Assembly (NCBI GenBank): GCA_963704405.1
Contig: OY969903.1
Coordinates: forward strand, 558,001 to 622,000
Direction of reading: 5' to 3'
DNA length: 64,000 bases
Origin: MFD01213-c1 sp963704405
GTDB taxonomy: Bacteria; Planctomycetota; Phycisphaerae; Tepidisphaerales; Tepidisphaeraceae
Under the pieces are notes generated by a model that saw only the letters and a program-made list of their open reading frames with translations, did not search any database and was not told the origin of the DNA. Both the position numbers and the translations under genes were made by a program. Shown in pieces: positions 44,001 to 52,740 of the stretch (position 1 is its first letter; the number at the start of each line of letters is the position of its first letter).

Positions 44001-44239
44001 AGGTTTAAGGCGTTGACGTGGATGGTGGAGGGGGATGTGGGGGGGGTGGGGGTTAGGAGGAAGGATGGGATTGGTGTTGGGGGTGGTGTTATGGTTGTGG
44101 GGGGATGTGTTGTGGTGGGAGTTGGGAGTTGGATTGTGAGTGGAGTTGTGGGGGGGGTTGTGGGGTTGAAGGATTCTGGGGTTGTGGTGCAGCCGGGGAG
44201 GAGGAGGGTGATGATGAGGATGGGGAGGTGGCGGGTCAT
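41006..44239 (-). CDS. Giant beta-helix lipoprotein with a PKD-like domain
   Basis: 1077 aa. MTRHLPILIITLLLPGC is a lipoprotein signal peptide with lipobox LPGC. A Thr/Pro-rich stalk (about residues 18-70) follows. A PKD-like domain is SYSWNFGDPLSQPI ... YLYESPGQYTITLTRTLQNH. Next is a first beta-helix region (YYISTEGNDSNPGTDSNHPL ... DITIRHLRLDSPYAQ). After a second linker rich in P, T and Q comes a further DUF1565-type start (LTQALSLARPGDTIEIAPGT, YRESLLFK) and a second beta-helix with coils such as NNVSLNNVTSQDNGQLGLGG. The second half is paralogous to the product at 26686-27879. It is probably a cell-surface polysaccharide-binding or -degrading protein; no catalytic set was identified. 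Confidence 0.8.
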   Translation of the reverse strand: MTRHLPILIITLLLPGCTTTPESFNPTTPPTTPLTIQLPTPTTTHPPTTITPPPTPIPSFLLTPTPPTSPSTIHVNALNLLPHPTDWLTESYSWNFGDPLSQPITDPRTNETKNLNTAQPGPIAAYLYESPGQYTITLTRTLQNHQTQTYTQKITVLPSKRNIYYISTEGNDSNPGTDSNHPLRTATAAATKIADHTTFLFHRQGTYPLTTEFPLKHHDLLLDCYGDPASPLPVLYRSTPQTATNPASQIPNPKFPIPATTPTQNPTTLPYAGLFFSFWPGLSQDITIRHLRLDSPYAQTETQGHYAYHNPSAIFGILRGQNITVADCEFQNIGEGPHGDPTLAGALFLRNRQVEPLGIPARTLWLEGADIVAIANTATNSINESPFRAAATGIVGGLIAFNDIAQQLDPAHQRGLCKAASTLRTLQDTTVFANRITNEEFAFDPLSAAAQDNRIRVDSNSITNSFIHIKANVRHAVFLNNTISRPGGPCITISPGPNGASEWIEDLSLQNNTGSGYQPNARLLQIDTGDPAALINFQYNPQENPFTKLPEPAPASQPVTPPTTHPVPIPTSQPATQPNPNSKLLSVPSPEIKTLTQALSLARPGDTIEIAPGTYRESLLFKTPSLTLEAAAPNTVFIDGADPLTTWTRDTQTQNPIYTTNWNHDFFFSPNIRFHNGPKTDGSTTAVGYAEQILYTPPHSASAPPASNPAPIQNLQNPAQNTNQNPTQSPTQNPNSEIPLTQVLHYSDLKESTFYIDYTARTLSLWLPAGADAATASILASTRQSLAAPADPGITNITLKNLTFRHAANFPQRWAVRTADNWLLQNCTIERCNAGGLGVAGNNVSLNNVTSQDNGQLGLGGSKCRNATLINCISQRNNYKNFSPGGESGGGKFTATENLKLINCQYQNNNGIGLWLDYKNKNYTIEGGSYAGNHSNPNHYMGIGIMIEISEGPGQIQNATFQSNTGPAIQVAESMNLTIQNNALKNYIDLRDMQNRAPYHINSITIKNNHFQNTFLSTSLGPWPKSAAADKHLTIDQNTYETPQGTPLIYWGNIRALTTLQEIRHQLNIEPQGTNPQ

Positions 44240-44429
44240 GTTTTTTGGATGGTAACGGAAATTTTGTGGGTGGGGCGGATGTTGGAGAGGGGAGAGGTGA
44301 TTGTGGGTTTTTTGGTCGTTGGTTTTTTTGGAGCGTTGAATATGGTGATGAAGAGGGAGGGGGAGAGGGATCGCAGATGCAGGGGCTGCTGCCTGGACTT
44401 CCCCACGAATGGTGGGCGCTGCGGGATGA

Positions 44430-45290
44430 CTAATTCAGGCTCGCCTCGAACGCTTCGGGGCTGAGATAGCCTAACGAACTGTACAGTCGTTTGCGATTGT
44501 AAAACACCTCGATGTACTCAAAGATCGACGCTCGGGCCTGCTCTTGGGTGGCGTAGTGCTCATGATGCACCAGCTCGGTCTTGAGCGTGGCCCAGAAGCT
44601 CTCCATCGCCGCATTGTCCCAGCAGTCTCCCTTTCGGCTCATGCTCGGCTGCATGTTATGCGATTCCAGCAGGTGCAGGTAATCCTCGCAGCTGTACTGA
44701 ACGCCCCGGTCGCTGTGATGGATCAATGAGCCGGCGGGGTTTCGCCGGGCCAGGGCCATCTTCAACGCGTCACTCACCAACTCCGTCTTCATATGCTCAG
44801 CCATCGACCAGCCGACGATCAATCGGCTGCATAAGTCGATCACGCCCGCCAGATACAGCCAGCCTTCATCAGTGGGAATATATGTAATATCCACTGCCCA
44901 TTTCTGATTGGGCAAGTCAGCGGTGAACTGCCGGTCCAGCACGTTACCCGCCACCGGGTTGGCATGAGCGCTGTCGGTGGTGGCTGGCACGAACTTCCTT
45001 TTGCTTTTGGCCCGGATGTCCCGCTGCTTCATCAGTTTGGCCACGGTGTTCTCGCTCACCTTTTCACCCTGAGCGATCAGCGCCTGACAGACCCTCGGGC
45101 TGCCGTACACCCGGCGGTTCTGTTCATGCACGGTCTTGATCTTCTCAGTCAGTTGCTCCTGGCGAAGGGCTCGCGGGCTGGCCGGCCGATCCGGCCAGGC
45201 GTAGTAACCCGAGCGGCTCACTTCCAGCACACAGCAGCAGACCTCCACCGCATACTCACTCAAAGAGTCTTGGATGAAAGCGAACTTCAC
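44430..45290 (-). CDS. IS3-family transposase OrfB, copy B
   Basis: The translated product is identical to that of copy A (286 aa; DDE residues in WAVDITYI, HHSDRGVQY and AAMESFWATL). The GTG start overlaps the orfA stop. Two nearly identical copies 10 kb apart could recombine and delete or duplicate the region between them, including the giant beta-helix gene. Confidence 0.93.
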   Translation of the reverse strand: MKFAFIQDSLSEYAVEVCCCVLEVSRSGYYAWPDRPASPRALRQEQLTEKIKTVHEQNRRVYGSPRVCQALIAQGEKVSENTVAKLMKQRDIRAKSKRKFVPATTDSAHANPVAGNVLDRQFTADLPNQKWAVDITYIPTDEGWLYLAGVIDLCSRLIVGWSMAEHMKTELVSDALKMALARRNPAGSLIHHSDRGVQYSCEDYLHLLESHNMQPSMSRKGDCWDNAAMESFWATLKTELVHHEHYATQEQARASIFEYIEVFYNRKRLYSSLGYLSPEAFEASLN

Positions 45291-45568
45291 ATCTGCTCCT
45301 TTGCAAAGAACGCCGCCGCTTTTTTTAAAATGTCACGCTCCATCACCAGCCGCGCGTTCTCCTTGCGCAGCTGACGCAACTCAGCCGCCAACGCCCCTTC
45401 ACCGCTTGGCCCAATGCCCGGCTCGGTCGAAAACTTCTCGATCCAGCCCCGGACACTGCTGGGATCCACTCCCAGGCTCTTGGCCGCATCGACGATCGAA
45501 TAGCCCTGCCCGTTCACCAGTTGAACCGCCGACAGCTTGAACTCACGTGTAAACTTCCTTCTGGACAT
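45287..45568 (-). CDS. IS3-family transposase OrfA, copy B
   Basis: The translated product is identical to that of copy A (93 aa, helix-turn-helix plus leucine-zipper-like helix), including the TTTTAAAAAAAGCGG slippery stretch. The ribosome-binding region before the start differs by one base from copy A (GGAGCAAATC versus GGAGCGAATC in coding direction). Confidence 0.92.
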   Translation of the reverse strand: MSRRKFTREFKLSAVQLVNGQGYSIVDAAKSLGVDPSSVRGWIEKFSTEPGIGPSGEGALAAELRQLRKENARLVMERDILKKAAAFFAKEQM

Positions 45569-46123
45569 GATTTGCTCCTTGGGGCAGGCATCTTATCCTG
45601 CCCTCCACAGCGCCCACCATTCGTGGGGAAGTCCAGAGTTGTAGCCGGGGCGGAACCGGTTCTTACTCTCGCCGTGCCGCTAGTTTCCGCCCCAGCGTCC
45701 CCACCTCCTGGGCAGGGCACGCCCCCTGTGGCAGTTGCATCCGGGTGGTTTGGTGGCGGGACGCAGGGCCTTCTACTTCCGATGATTGCGGACGATTGGA
45801 GTCGAACGAATGTGACGGACGAGTGGTGCCATGAAATGGCGGGCGATGTGATGAATCGGCGGGCAGCGAGGAAATAGCGAGCAGGCGAGAAATAGCGATG
45901 TGCGCCATGGGTGGCTTTTGACGGCTTGCCGGCGCGGCTACGCCGGCAAGTTTTCTTCGCAGCCTACATCTGCTCTGAACTGGGGGCGTGCCTTGCCTAC
46001 GGAGGTGGAGGACGCTGGAGGCGGAACCGAGCGGCACGGCGAGAGTAAGAGCTGGGTTCCGCCTCCGGCTAACTTTCACCGCCCGCGCAGCGGTCCTCAC
46101 CCTCCCAGCGGGGGTGCGGGGGC

Positions 46124-46557
46124 TGTACGGACCGGGGACATGGGTAACACATGTGCGGGGACATGGGTGGCGCATTGGAATTAGACTCGAGTTTGGCTTT
46201 TCACGTCGATCGTTGCAACTTTCACATGGCAGAAAAAGACATCTAATTGTCCATCCTGCATCGTCGGACGTAAGGCTACGGGATAGCCGGTGAACGCCTG
46301 GCTGATTTTAAAATCCGTGGATTTGTATCTGAAGTACCCGTCCTTCTGCACCTTTCGTACGACATCGGACGGGCCATATTCAATCGGCGGCAGGGTCTCT
46401 GCAAAGGCACGCGGCGAGTGAACATACCGTGTGACGGGCGTAGCCATCCCCAACGCCTCGTGCGGTCGCTCCAGGTTGTAAACATCACGCCATGGATCAA
46501 AGCGGCGCTGCGCCTCCTCAATATCGTGGAAGCGTCGTGTGCCGATTGCCTCGGCTT
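46124..46557 (-). mobile_element. IS481-family relic
   Basis: The element end TGTACGGACCGGGGACATGG followed by GTAACACATGTGCGGGG is the same kind of end as at 40936. The element is cut at about 46557, where phage terminase sequence begins. Confidence 0.7.
46181..46557 (-). pseudogene. IS481 transposase C-terminal fragment
   Basis: About 125 residues: AEAIGTRRFHDIEEAQRRFD, PWRDVYNLERPHEALGMATP, PPIEYGPSDVVRKVQKDGYF and FKISQAFTGYPVALRPTMQD. It matches the C-terminus of the relic at 39998-40870 but is clearly diverged (KSTDFKISQ versus KTIRFKISQ), so it represents a separate, older insertion. All catalytic residues are lost. Confidence 0.75.
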
Positions 46558-47450
46558 TACGCCGACTGCCGCCCCGGAACCTTCGACGCGCACATCCGCC
46601 CGGCCCTGGCCGATCGTCGCGGCTGGCTCTGGCTCATCGGTGTCCCCGACGCCGACGCCCCCGCGCAAGTCGAATATGAACGCTTATATGACATCGCCAT
46701 CAAAAACAATGACCCCGAATGGGCCGCCTTCCACTGGCCCAGCGCCGACATCCTTCCGCCGGAAGAAATCGCCTCCGCACAGCGCCAAATGGACCCGCGC
46801 CTCTTCCGCCAGGAAATGCTCGGCGAATTTATCCTCACCGGCGGCCGCGCCTTCCCCGATTTCTCCCCGCGCTGCACATCAAAGAAATAGAATACAACCC
46901 GCAGCTTCCCCTCTGCTGGTCGCTCGACTTCAACATCAACCCCATGTGCAGCGGCATCATCCAGCACCACAAAGGCCACATCCATGTCCTGGATGAACTG
47001 GTGCTGCCGGATACCAAAACCGACTCCGCCGTCGATGCGTTTTTAGAACGAACCGATCAACACCACTGGAACCCCCGCAAGCTCCACCTCTACGGCGACG
47101 CCACCGGCAACGCCCGCGACAGCACCAGCGGCACCAGCGACTGGATCATCATCAAAAACCGCCTCCGCCCTTTCGACATCACCCCCAAAGTCCCCCGATC
47201 CAATCCTCCGATCAAGGAAACGCTCAACGCATTAAGCGCCAAATTAAAATCCGCCGACGGCACGGTGTCGTTAACCATCCACCCCCGCTGCCAACAATTA
47301 ATCCAGGACTTCCGAAACGCCCTGTGGCCCAGCCCCGACCAGCTCCACAACGAACATTCCCTCGCCTGGCTCCGCTACTTCGTGCACAGAGAATACCCCC
47401 TCCGCCTCACCCGCCCGCCATCCAACAGCACCATCGGCTTCGCGGGTTGA
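46558..47450 (+). pseudogene. Phage terminase large-subunit remnant
   Basis: The first frame reads YADCRPGTFDAHIRPALADR and GWLWLIGVPDADAPAQVEYE, which resembles the end of a terminase ATPase domain (ALADRxGWxxxIGxP). ILPPEEIASAQRQMDPRLFR and QEMLGEFILTGGRAFPDF follow. Near 46866 the frame moves by one base and continues ALHIKEIEYNPQLPLCWSLD and FNINPMCSGIIQHHKGHIHV, the start of the RNase-H-like nuclease domain (D in SLDFN). LHLYGDATGNARDSTSGTSD contains the next acidic site. The N-terminal ATPase half is missing at the IS481 relic. It belongs with the portal and protease genes downstream. Confidence 0.7.
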
Positions 47451-47888
47451 TATGCGACAATTGATCCTCGACATATGAACGCTTTGACTGCAACGCGCAT
47501 CTACAGTTATTATCCCTGCATGGGCGACCGGGGCGGTAACTAAAGTAATCCAGGGCTTCATCGATGAAAAAAACCAACCATATCCAGCCACAACCCAGCG
47601 AAAAGCCGCAGCAGGAAGCGACATGCCCGTGCGTCCAGGTCAGCGCCGATTGGGGCAATTTTTGGGCGCGTCACGTTCTAATCAAAACCTGATTGACTGC
47701 GGATTCAGTGCAGCACCATTACCTCTTTCCTGATGTGACTCGTGTGCATGTCCCCTAAAGCACGCCGCTCGGATTCACCATCAGCGGCTGCCACGCATAA
47801 ATACAATTAACTTCCAATAATGCTCAATAGGCGGCATGCCTCAACGCTGCGCCCATGAGCAACCCCTCCATCACCATCGAGCCAAACC
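47451..47888. other. Spacer between terminase and portal genes
   Basis: About 440 bp with no supported gene, unusual for a phage head module where these genes normally touch. No repeat or known motif was recognised. Confidence 0.4.
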
Positions 47889-49187
47889 ATGCCCATGTCC
47901 AATCCCCCCAACCTCTACTCCCTCACCATCACCCCCTCCAACCCCGCCTTTGGCCTTGCCGCCTCCTCATTTACTTCAATGCTATTAAACACAACCAAAT
48001 CCACCCCCGCTGGTTTTTCCACTGCCGGCTTTCCCGGGTTTGCCCCGCCGGACCCCGGAACCTTCGCCACCTATCGCCGAATTTCCGCCCATCCCACCGT
48101 CGCGCTGGCGATGCGCATCGTCACTGCGCCCATCGTCGCCAACACCTGGGGATGGTCCAAGCATCCCGACGCCCCGCAGGAGTGGCTCACCTTCGCCCGC
48201 CATGCCCTGCACCCGATGCGCACGTCCATTCTCACTGCCGCCCTTAAAGCGCTTGCCTTCGGTTTCAGCGCCTTTGAAAAAGTCTGGCAAACCGACGGCT
48301 CGCGCATCACCCTCGCCAGGCTCAAGCCTCTCCTCCCGGAACTCACCCAAATCCTCGTCGATCCCAGCGGCAACTTCGCCGGCTTCCGCCAGCCGTTCGC
48401 CGATGGCGCCCCCATCGACATCCCGCGAGAAAAATCATTCCTCTACACCTACGACGGTGAGTGCGGCAACCTCTATGGCCGCAGCCGCCATGAAAACGTC
48501 CGCGTCACCTGGTCGCAATCCCAGCAAACCGCCGAGCGCCTCGCGCAATATCAGAAAAAAGTTGCCGGCGTGATCGCGCAGCTCCACTACCCCGAAGGCG
48601 TCAGCCGCGACGCCGCCGGTGTTGAGCGATCCAATGACTGGATCGCGCAGCAGATCCTCGAAGCCGTCAGCATGGGCCGCAGCGTGCGCTTTCCCAATCT
48701 CTTCGCGAGCATGGATGATCCCCGCGCCGCCGCCGATCTCGCCGGCAAAAGCCAGTGGGTCCTCAGCCAGTTCGATCCCGGCGGCACCGACCATTCCCCC
48801 GGCCTGCTCGCCGCCCTCGCCTACTACGACAAGCTCCTCTTCCGCGGCTGGCTCCGCCCTGAGCGCGTCGGTCTCGAAGCCCAGCACGGCACCCGCGCCG
48901 ACGCCACCGAACACAGCGAAACCAGCATCGTCGACAGCGAACTCGTCGACCGCGACTTCGCCGCCGCCTTCAACTCCAACGTCCTGGACGATCTCCTCAC
49001 CCTCAACTTCGGCCCCCAGGCCAAAGGTGCTGTCTGGGTCGATCCTTCCCCCATCTCCGACACCAAAACCACCACCGCCCGCGCCGTCCTCGCCAGCCTC
49101 CTGAACCACCCCCAATCCGCCACCCCCATCATCGACCAAATCGATACCAAAGGCATTCTGGCGGATCTGGATATTCCTATGCGGTGA
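47889..49187 (+). CDS. Phage portal protein (Mu gp29 / DUF935-like)
   Basis: 432 aa from the ATG at 47889; an ATG at 47895 is an alternative. ATYRRISAHPTVALAMRIVT, TAALKALAFGFSAFEKVWQT and FLYTYDGECGNLYGRSRHEN fit a portal of the Mu-like type. SNDWIAQQILEAVSMGRSVR and FPNLFASMDDPRAAADLAGK resemble the wing and stem regions. The C-terminus FAAAFNSNVLDDLLTLNFGP is typical of DUF935. The portal forms the dodecameric ring through which DNA is packed. It appears intact, unlike the neighbouring terminase and protease. Confidence 0.7.
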   Translation: MPMSNPPNLYSLTITPSNPAFGLAASSFTSMLLNTTKSTPAGFSTAGFPGFAPPDPGTFATYRRISAHPTVALAMRIVTAPIVANTWGWSKHPDAPQEWLTFARHALHPMRTSILTAALKALAFGFSAFEKVWQTDGSRITLARLKPLLPELTQILVDPSGNFAGFRQPFADGAPIDIPREKSFLYTYDGECGNLYGRSRHENVRVTWSQSQQTAERLAQYQKKVAGVIAQLHYPEGVSRDAAGVERSNDWIAQQILEAVSMGRSVRFPNLFASMDDPRAAADLAGKSQWVLSQFDPGGTDHSPGLLAALAYYDKLLFRGWLRPERVGLEAQHGTRADATEHSETSIVDSELVDRDFAAAFNSNVLDDLLTLNFGPQAKGAVWVDPSPISDTKTTTARAVLASLLNHPQSATPIIDQIDTKGILADLDIPMR

Positions 49188-49193
49188 GCCTGG

Positions 49194-49336
49194 GGAATGG
49201 TAAATGGAAAATGGAAAAAGTCTCTGGCGTACCTGCCATGCCGCAAGCTATTGCGCAAACATACTATACCCAACGAATCGAACGCCCCTCGCCCTCTCCC
49301 CCTTCCTCACATTTTCCATTTACCATTTACCATTGA
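49194..49336. repeat. Inverted repeat of AATGGTAAATGG words
   Basis: GGAATGGTAAATGGAAAATG (49194-) is inverted as CATTTTCCATTTACCATTTA / CCATTG at 49310-49335, around a spacer of about 90 bp. It lies after the portal gene and before the convergent gene. Confidence 0.7.
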
Positions 49337-49345
49337 CGCGCCGCG

Positions 49346-49828
49346 TCAGTGCATTCCTTTGGAAACCCGATACCAATGCTCATCGATCCGCCGATCCAGA
49401 TCGAGCGCCCATCGCCCTACTTTGATCACGCGCCGATCCAGCGTCGTCGCCAGGTTTTTAACTTCCGTATCCTCCTCCCGCAGCGGTCGACTCGTATATA
49501 CCAGCCCCCCGATGCTCGTCCCCTTCCCATAATAAGTCGGAAACATCGCAACAAAACTCCCATCCCCGCGGCGAGTGAGATACATCTCATCCCGCTCCTG
49601 CACCCCCGGAAAAGTCCGGCTCAAATTCACCCGCCCGATCACATCTCCATCTAATTTCCCCGCACCAATCGCCGAAATCACCGGCTCAAACCGCCCCGTA
49701 TTCGGCCCACGCAAAAACGCCCACAGCGCCCACCCCGTCCCCCCCGAAACCAGCACCGCCGCCAAGATCACCAGGATTACACGAGATCGTTTCACAGGCT
49801 TCTTCTCCGACATCATTGTTTCCATCAT
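49346..49828 (-). CDS. Single-pass membrane protein, antisense inside the phage module
   Basis: 160 aa; start at 49828 or at the later ATG of MSEKKPVKRS. The N-terminal cytoplasmic stretch is basic, and one membrane helix follows (VILVILAAVLVSGGTGWALW). The remainder is extracytoplasmic: ISAIGAGKLDGDVIGRVNLS, ERDEMYLTRRGDGSFVAMFP and TLDRRVIKVGRWALDLDRRI. No family recognised. It runs against the phage genes on both sides and is flanked by word-type repeats, so it may be a later insertion or a cargo gene. Confidence 0.5.
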   Translation of the reverse strand: MMETMMSEKKPVKRSRVILVILAAVLVSGGTGWALWAFLRGPNTGRFEPVISAIGAGKLDGDVIGRVNLSRTFPGVQERDEMYLTRRGDGSFVAMFPTYYGKGTSIGGLVYTSRPLREEDTEVKNLATTLDRRVIKVGRWALDLDRRIDEHWYRVSKGMH

Positions 49829-49842
49829 TTTAATGGTCCGTT

Positions 49843-49925
49843 GTCACGTATCCGTCGCTAACCAAGTCACCAGCGCCACTACAACTGACCACTGACAACT
49901 GACCACGGACCACTGACCACGAACA
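49843..49925. repeat. Repeat of GTCCGTTGTC / ACTGACCACGGACC words
   Basis: GGTCCGTTGTCACG on the left and TGACCACTGACAACTGACCA and CGGACCACTGACC on the right give a partial inverted repeat. The words match the nuoK-nuoL spacer (15627-15704). Confidence 0.6.
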
Positions 49926-49947
49926 TTCCCTCAAACCGAGCCACACT

Positions 49948-50992
49948 ATGCCCATTCCCACAACGCTCTTCCACCTAGCCTCCACCGGTTCCTTCAACCC
50001 CGCCGCTGTTGAAGCCCTTCCATCACAAGTCAGCGGCCTGCCCGCATTCTACTACTGGAAGGACGCCATCGTCACCGGCACGTACCTCCATCCCGCGCAG
50101 GTTCTCCCTGGATATCACGCGCGAGAAGCTCGACAGTTACGCCGCCGCCTTCGCCCGCATGAAATCCAACGGCGTCGCCGTCCCCATCCTCATGGACCAT
50201 TCCCCTTCCGCCGCCTCCACCCTCGGCTGGATTCTCGACATCCAACGCGACGGTGACCGCCTCCTCGAACTCCACCAGTTCCTCGGAGCATCCGCTCGCG
50301 ACATCGGCCTGCGCAACAAAGTCTCCCTCGGCATCGACCCCAACTTCATCGACGGCAAAGGCATCCACTACGGCGAAGCCATCGTCCACTCCGCCATCAC
50401 CCCCGTCCCCGTCGTCCCCAACCAAGGCGACTTCCAACCCGTCCAACTTTCTGCCGGCGAGACAGCCGATACTCCCGCTGATAATGAAACCAAACTACAA
50501 ACCGAATCCGAGCTCATCACCCTGAGCCTCGAACAACCAGCCGGCGAAGATGCTGATAATGTAACCGAAGAAGATACAACCACCCTAGCATCAACCCAGG
50601 AACCCTCCTCGCTGTCCGCCATCCATCCATCCACGATTCATGTCCCAGCCAACCTCGCTCTGGATATGACACTTCTCACCGAAGCCGCCGCCGCCAGGCG
50701 CGATCTCGCCATCGCCCGCGGCGGCGTCGATCCCGCCGTCGCCAACGAACTCTTCACTCTCCTCCTCCGCCACGCCGGCAACCTCCACACGCTCACCCGC
50801 GCCGGCGCCGAGCATCAGCCCATAACTCCGCCGCTGGCGCTCGCCATCTTCGACATGCTCTCCCGCAACCGCCCCGTCCCCCTCGGCGAACTCACGGCGA
50901 TCCAGGTCCTCTCCCGCCTCATCCCCGGCGAAGACCCGTCCGCCCGCACCCACCTGCAAGAGCGCATGATCGCCCTGGCCAACGGCCGCTGA
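49948..50992 (+). pseudogene. Mu-like phage protease/scaffold protein, frame-broken
   Basis: The first frame (49948-) reads MPIPTTLFHLASTGSFNPAA and FYYWKDAIVTGTYLHPAQ. Near 50098 it shifts one base and continues FSLDITREKLDSYAAAFARM, then VAVPILMDHSPSAASTLGWI, typical of the I-protein (prohead protease) of Mu-like phages (H in MDHS). ARDIGLRNKVSLGIDPNFID has the serine expected in the S78-like family, and HYGEAIVHSAITPVPVVPNQ follows. The C-terminal part is an acidic, scaffold-like helix-rich segment ending LQERMIALANGR. No capsid gene follows; a palindromic-repeat arm starts 70 bp later. Confidence 0.65.
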
Positions 50993-51240
50993 CCAAATGC
51001 AACACACACATCCCCCTGCGTCAAACCACGCAAAACTAAACCGCATCACCCAATTAAATCGGCATCAAATATGGTGGAAGAGCAAGACAAAACCAAAGAC
51101 AAAGACGAAGAAGAATCACAGCCGCAGGGGCGGCTGCCCCCGCACCCCCGCTGGGAGGATGAGGACGGCTGCGCCGGCAGTTGGATTGTAGCCGGGGCGG
51201 AACCGGTTCTTACTCTCGCCGTGCCACAGGTTCCGCCCCG

Positions 51241-52740
51241 AATGCCATTCGGTTAGCACATAACTCCGCGCCGCGGCGCGCGTTGTGAATATTCGCGCAA
51301 GACGCGGCCTCCTGAGAGAATGGTGATGTCTTAAGTCCCCAAACTCAAAGGAGGCCACGGATGGCTATCATCGCGTCCACGCTGCAGCGGATCAAATCTG
51401 ACCCCTTGGGGTCTCTTGGCGGGGCCGAGAGAATCAACCGATGTTTTGCCCAGGTCGGTCATGTCTGGCGTAATCGGCTGCTCAATCCAGCCAACACCAT
51501 GACGCTGTTCCTGCTGCAGGTTCTGCATGGCAACACGGCCATGACTCATCTGCGGTGGCTCTGGGGCATTGGTTGCAGCGAGGGAAGCTACTGCGACGCG
51601 CGGCAGCGGCTGCCGGCGGCGGGCGTGGCCAGGCTGGTCGAACAATTATCGTGCGATGCGTGTAACCAATCCGCCTCCATCTGGCTGGGCCGTCGCGTGC
51701 TGATGATCGACGGCACAACCGTCAGTACGCCCGACGAACCGGCACTGCAAAAAATGTGGCCCCAGCCCAGCGAGCAGAAATCCGGATGCGGCTTCCCCAT
51801 GATCAAAATGCTGGCGCTTATGGATCTGGCCAGCGGAATGATCCTGCAGTTGAGCATGATGGCCCTGACCATGGGCGAGGCCAGTCAACTTGCCGGGCCG
51901 CACGGCCTGTTGCAGGCCGGCGACGTGCTGCTGGGAGACCGGGGATTCTGTTCCTTTGGGCATCTGGTGACGCTGGGGAAAATGTCGGTAGATGCGGTGT
52001 TCCGCATGAATGCGAGCCAGGTCGTCGACTTCACGCCCGGCCGGGCGGCGCGGGGAAGATCGAGGAAAAAAGGAGCATACAAAAGATCACTCCCCAACTC
52101 CCATTTTGTGAAGAGCCTTGGCAGGCAGGATCAGATTGTTCGGTGGATTAAGCCTTCCAAGCGGATAAGCGGCATGGCCGCCGACGTGTTTGCCAGCCTG
52201 CCGCAGACGCTTGTGCTTCGCGAGCTTCGCTACGACATCATCGCCAGGGGAATGCGCACCCGCCAGGTGACGCTCGTCACCACGCTGCTGGATCCGATGC
52301 GCTATCCCAAGCGAGAGATTGCCCGGCTGTACCAGTTGCGCTGGGGGATCGAAACCAACTTCCGGCATTTGAAAACAACGATGAAGATGGAGCACCTCAA
52401 GTGCCAGACGCCTGACGGCGTGATGAAGGAGTTGATGGTCTTTGCACTGGTGTACAACCTGATCCGTGCCGCGATGCGGGACGCGGCGCAAGAGCAGGAG
52501 ATCGACGACGCCAGTCGCATCAGCTTCGTCGATGCATCACGTTGGCTCATCGCGCTGCTCAAACCAGCGGAAGGCGTGAGCGGATCGGAGTTGAAGGTGA
52601 ATCCTTTGCGCCCGGGCCGATATCATCCACGGGTGGTAAAGCGGCGGATTCATAACTCGTACAGTCTGATGAGAAAACCTCGATCCACCTACTGCCAACC
52701 CGAGCCAAACAAGCCGCTTAACGATTAACCGAATGGCATT
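51241..52740 (+). mobile_element. IS4-family insertion sequence, 1500 bp
   Basis: Inverted ends AATGCCATTCGGTTA at 51241-51255 and 52726-52740. No direct target repeat is present: the flanks are CCGCCCCG and CGGGGCGG, inverse to each other. It contains one intact transposase gene. Confidence 0.85.
51361..52728 (+). CDS. IS4-family transposase
   Basis: 455 aa, start ATG 51361 preceded by AAAGGAGGCCACGG. The DDE domain is inserted in a beta-strand region: VLMIDGTTVSTPDEPALQKM (D), DVLLGDRGFCSFGHLVTLGK (D) and the Y-R-K/E type motif YQLRWGIETNFRHLKTTMKM (Y-(2)-R-(3)-E). The N-terminal region MTLFLLQVLHGNTAMTHLRW is typical of the group. It looks intact and therefore possibly active. Confidence 0.92.
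   Translation: MAIIASTLQRIKSDPLGSLGGAERINRCFAQVGHVWRNRLLNPANTMTLFLLQVLHGNTAMTHLRWLWGIGCSEGSYCDARQRLPAAGVARLVEQLSCDACNQSASIWLGRRVLMIDGTTVSTPDEPALQKMWPQPSEQKSGCGFPMIKMLALMDLASGMILQLSMMALTMGEASQLAGPHGLLQAGDVLLGDRGFCSFGHLVTLGKMSVDAVFRMNASQVVDFTPGRAARGRSRKKGAYKRSLPNSHFVKSLGRQDQIVRWIKPSKRISGMAADVFASLPQTLVLRELRYDIIARGMRTRQVTLVTTLLDPMRYPKREIARLYQLRWGIETNFRHLKTTMKMEHLKCQTPDGVMKELMVFALVYNLIRAAMRDAAQEQEIDDASRISFVDASRWLIALLKPAEGVSGSELKVNPLRPGRYHPRVVKRRIHNSYSLMRKPRSTYCQPEPNKPLND

Larger units (their letters stand above)
44394..45635 (-). mobile_element. IS3-family insertion sequence, copy B
   Basis: 1242 bp, same ends as copy A. Its flanks do not show a direct repeat (GCC left, GAG right), and part of the palindromic arm expected between the flanks is missing, so it was followed by a deletion or arrived by recombination. 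Confidence 0.9.
44333..46123. repeat. Large palindromic element, second copy (PE2), interrupted by IS3
   Basis: The outer left end GCGTTGAATATGGTG (44333-) and CAGGGGCTGCTGCC lead up to the IS3 copy B. After it, TTGTAGCCGGGGCGGAACCG continues the left arm, then the loop (GATTGGAGTCGAACGAATGT and others, at roughly 85% identity by eye to PE1), then the right arm up to GGGGGTGCGGGGG at 46123, where an IS481 end begins. The loop carries an extra stretch of about 17 bases (GCGAGCAGGCGAGAAAT) relative to PE1. Confidence 0.7.
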
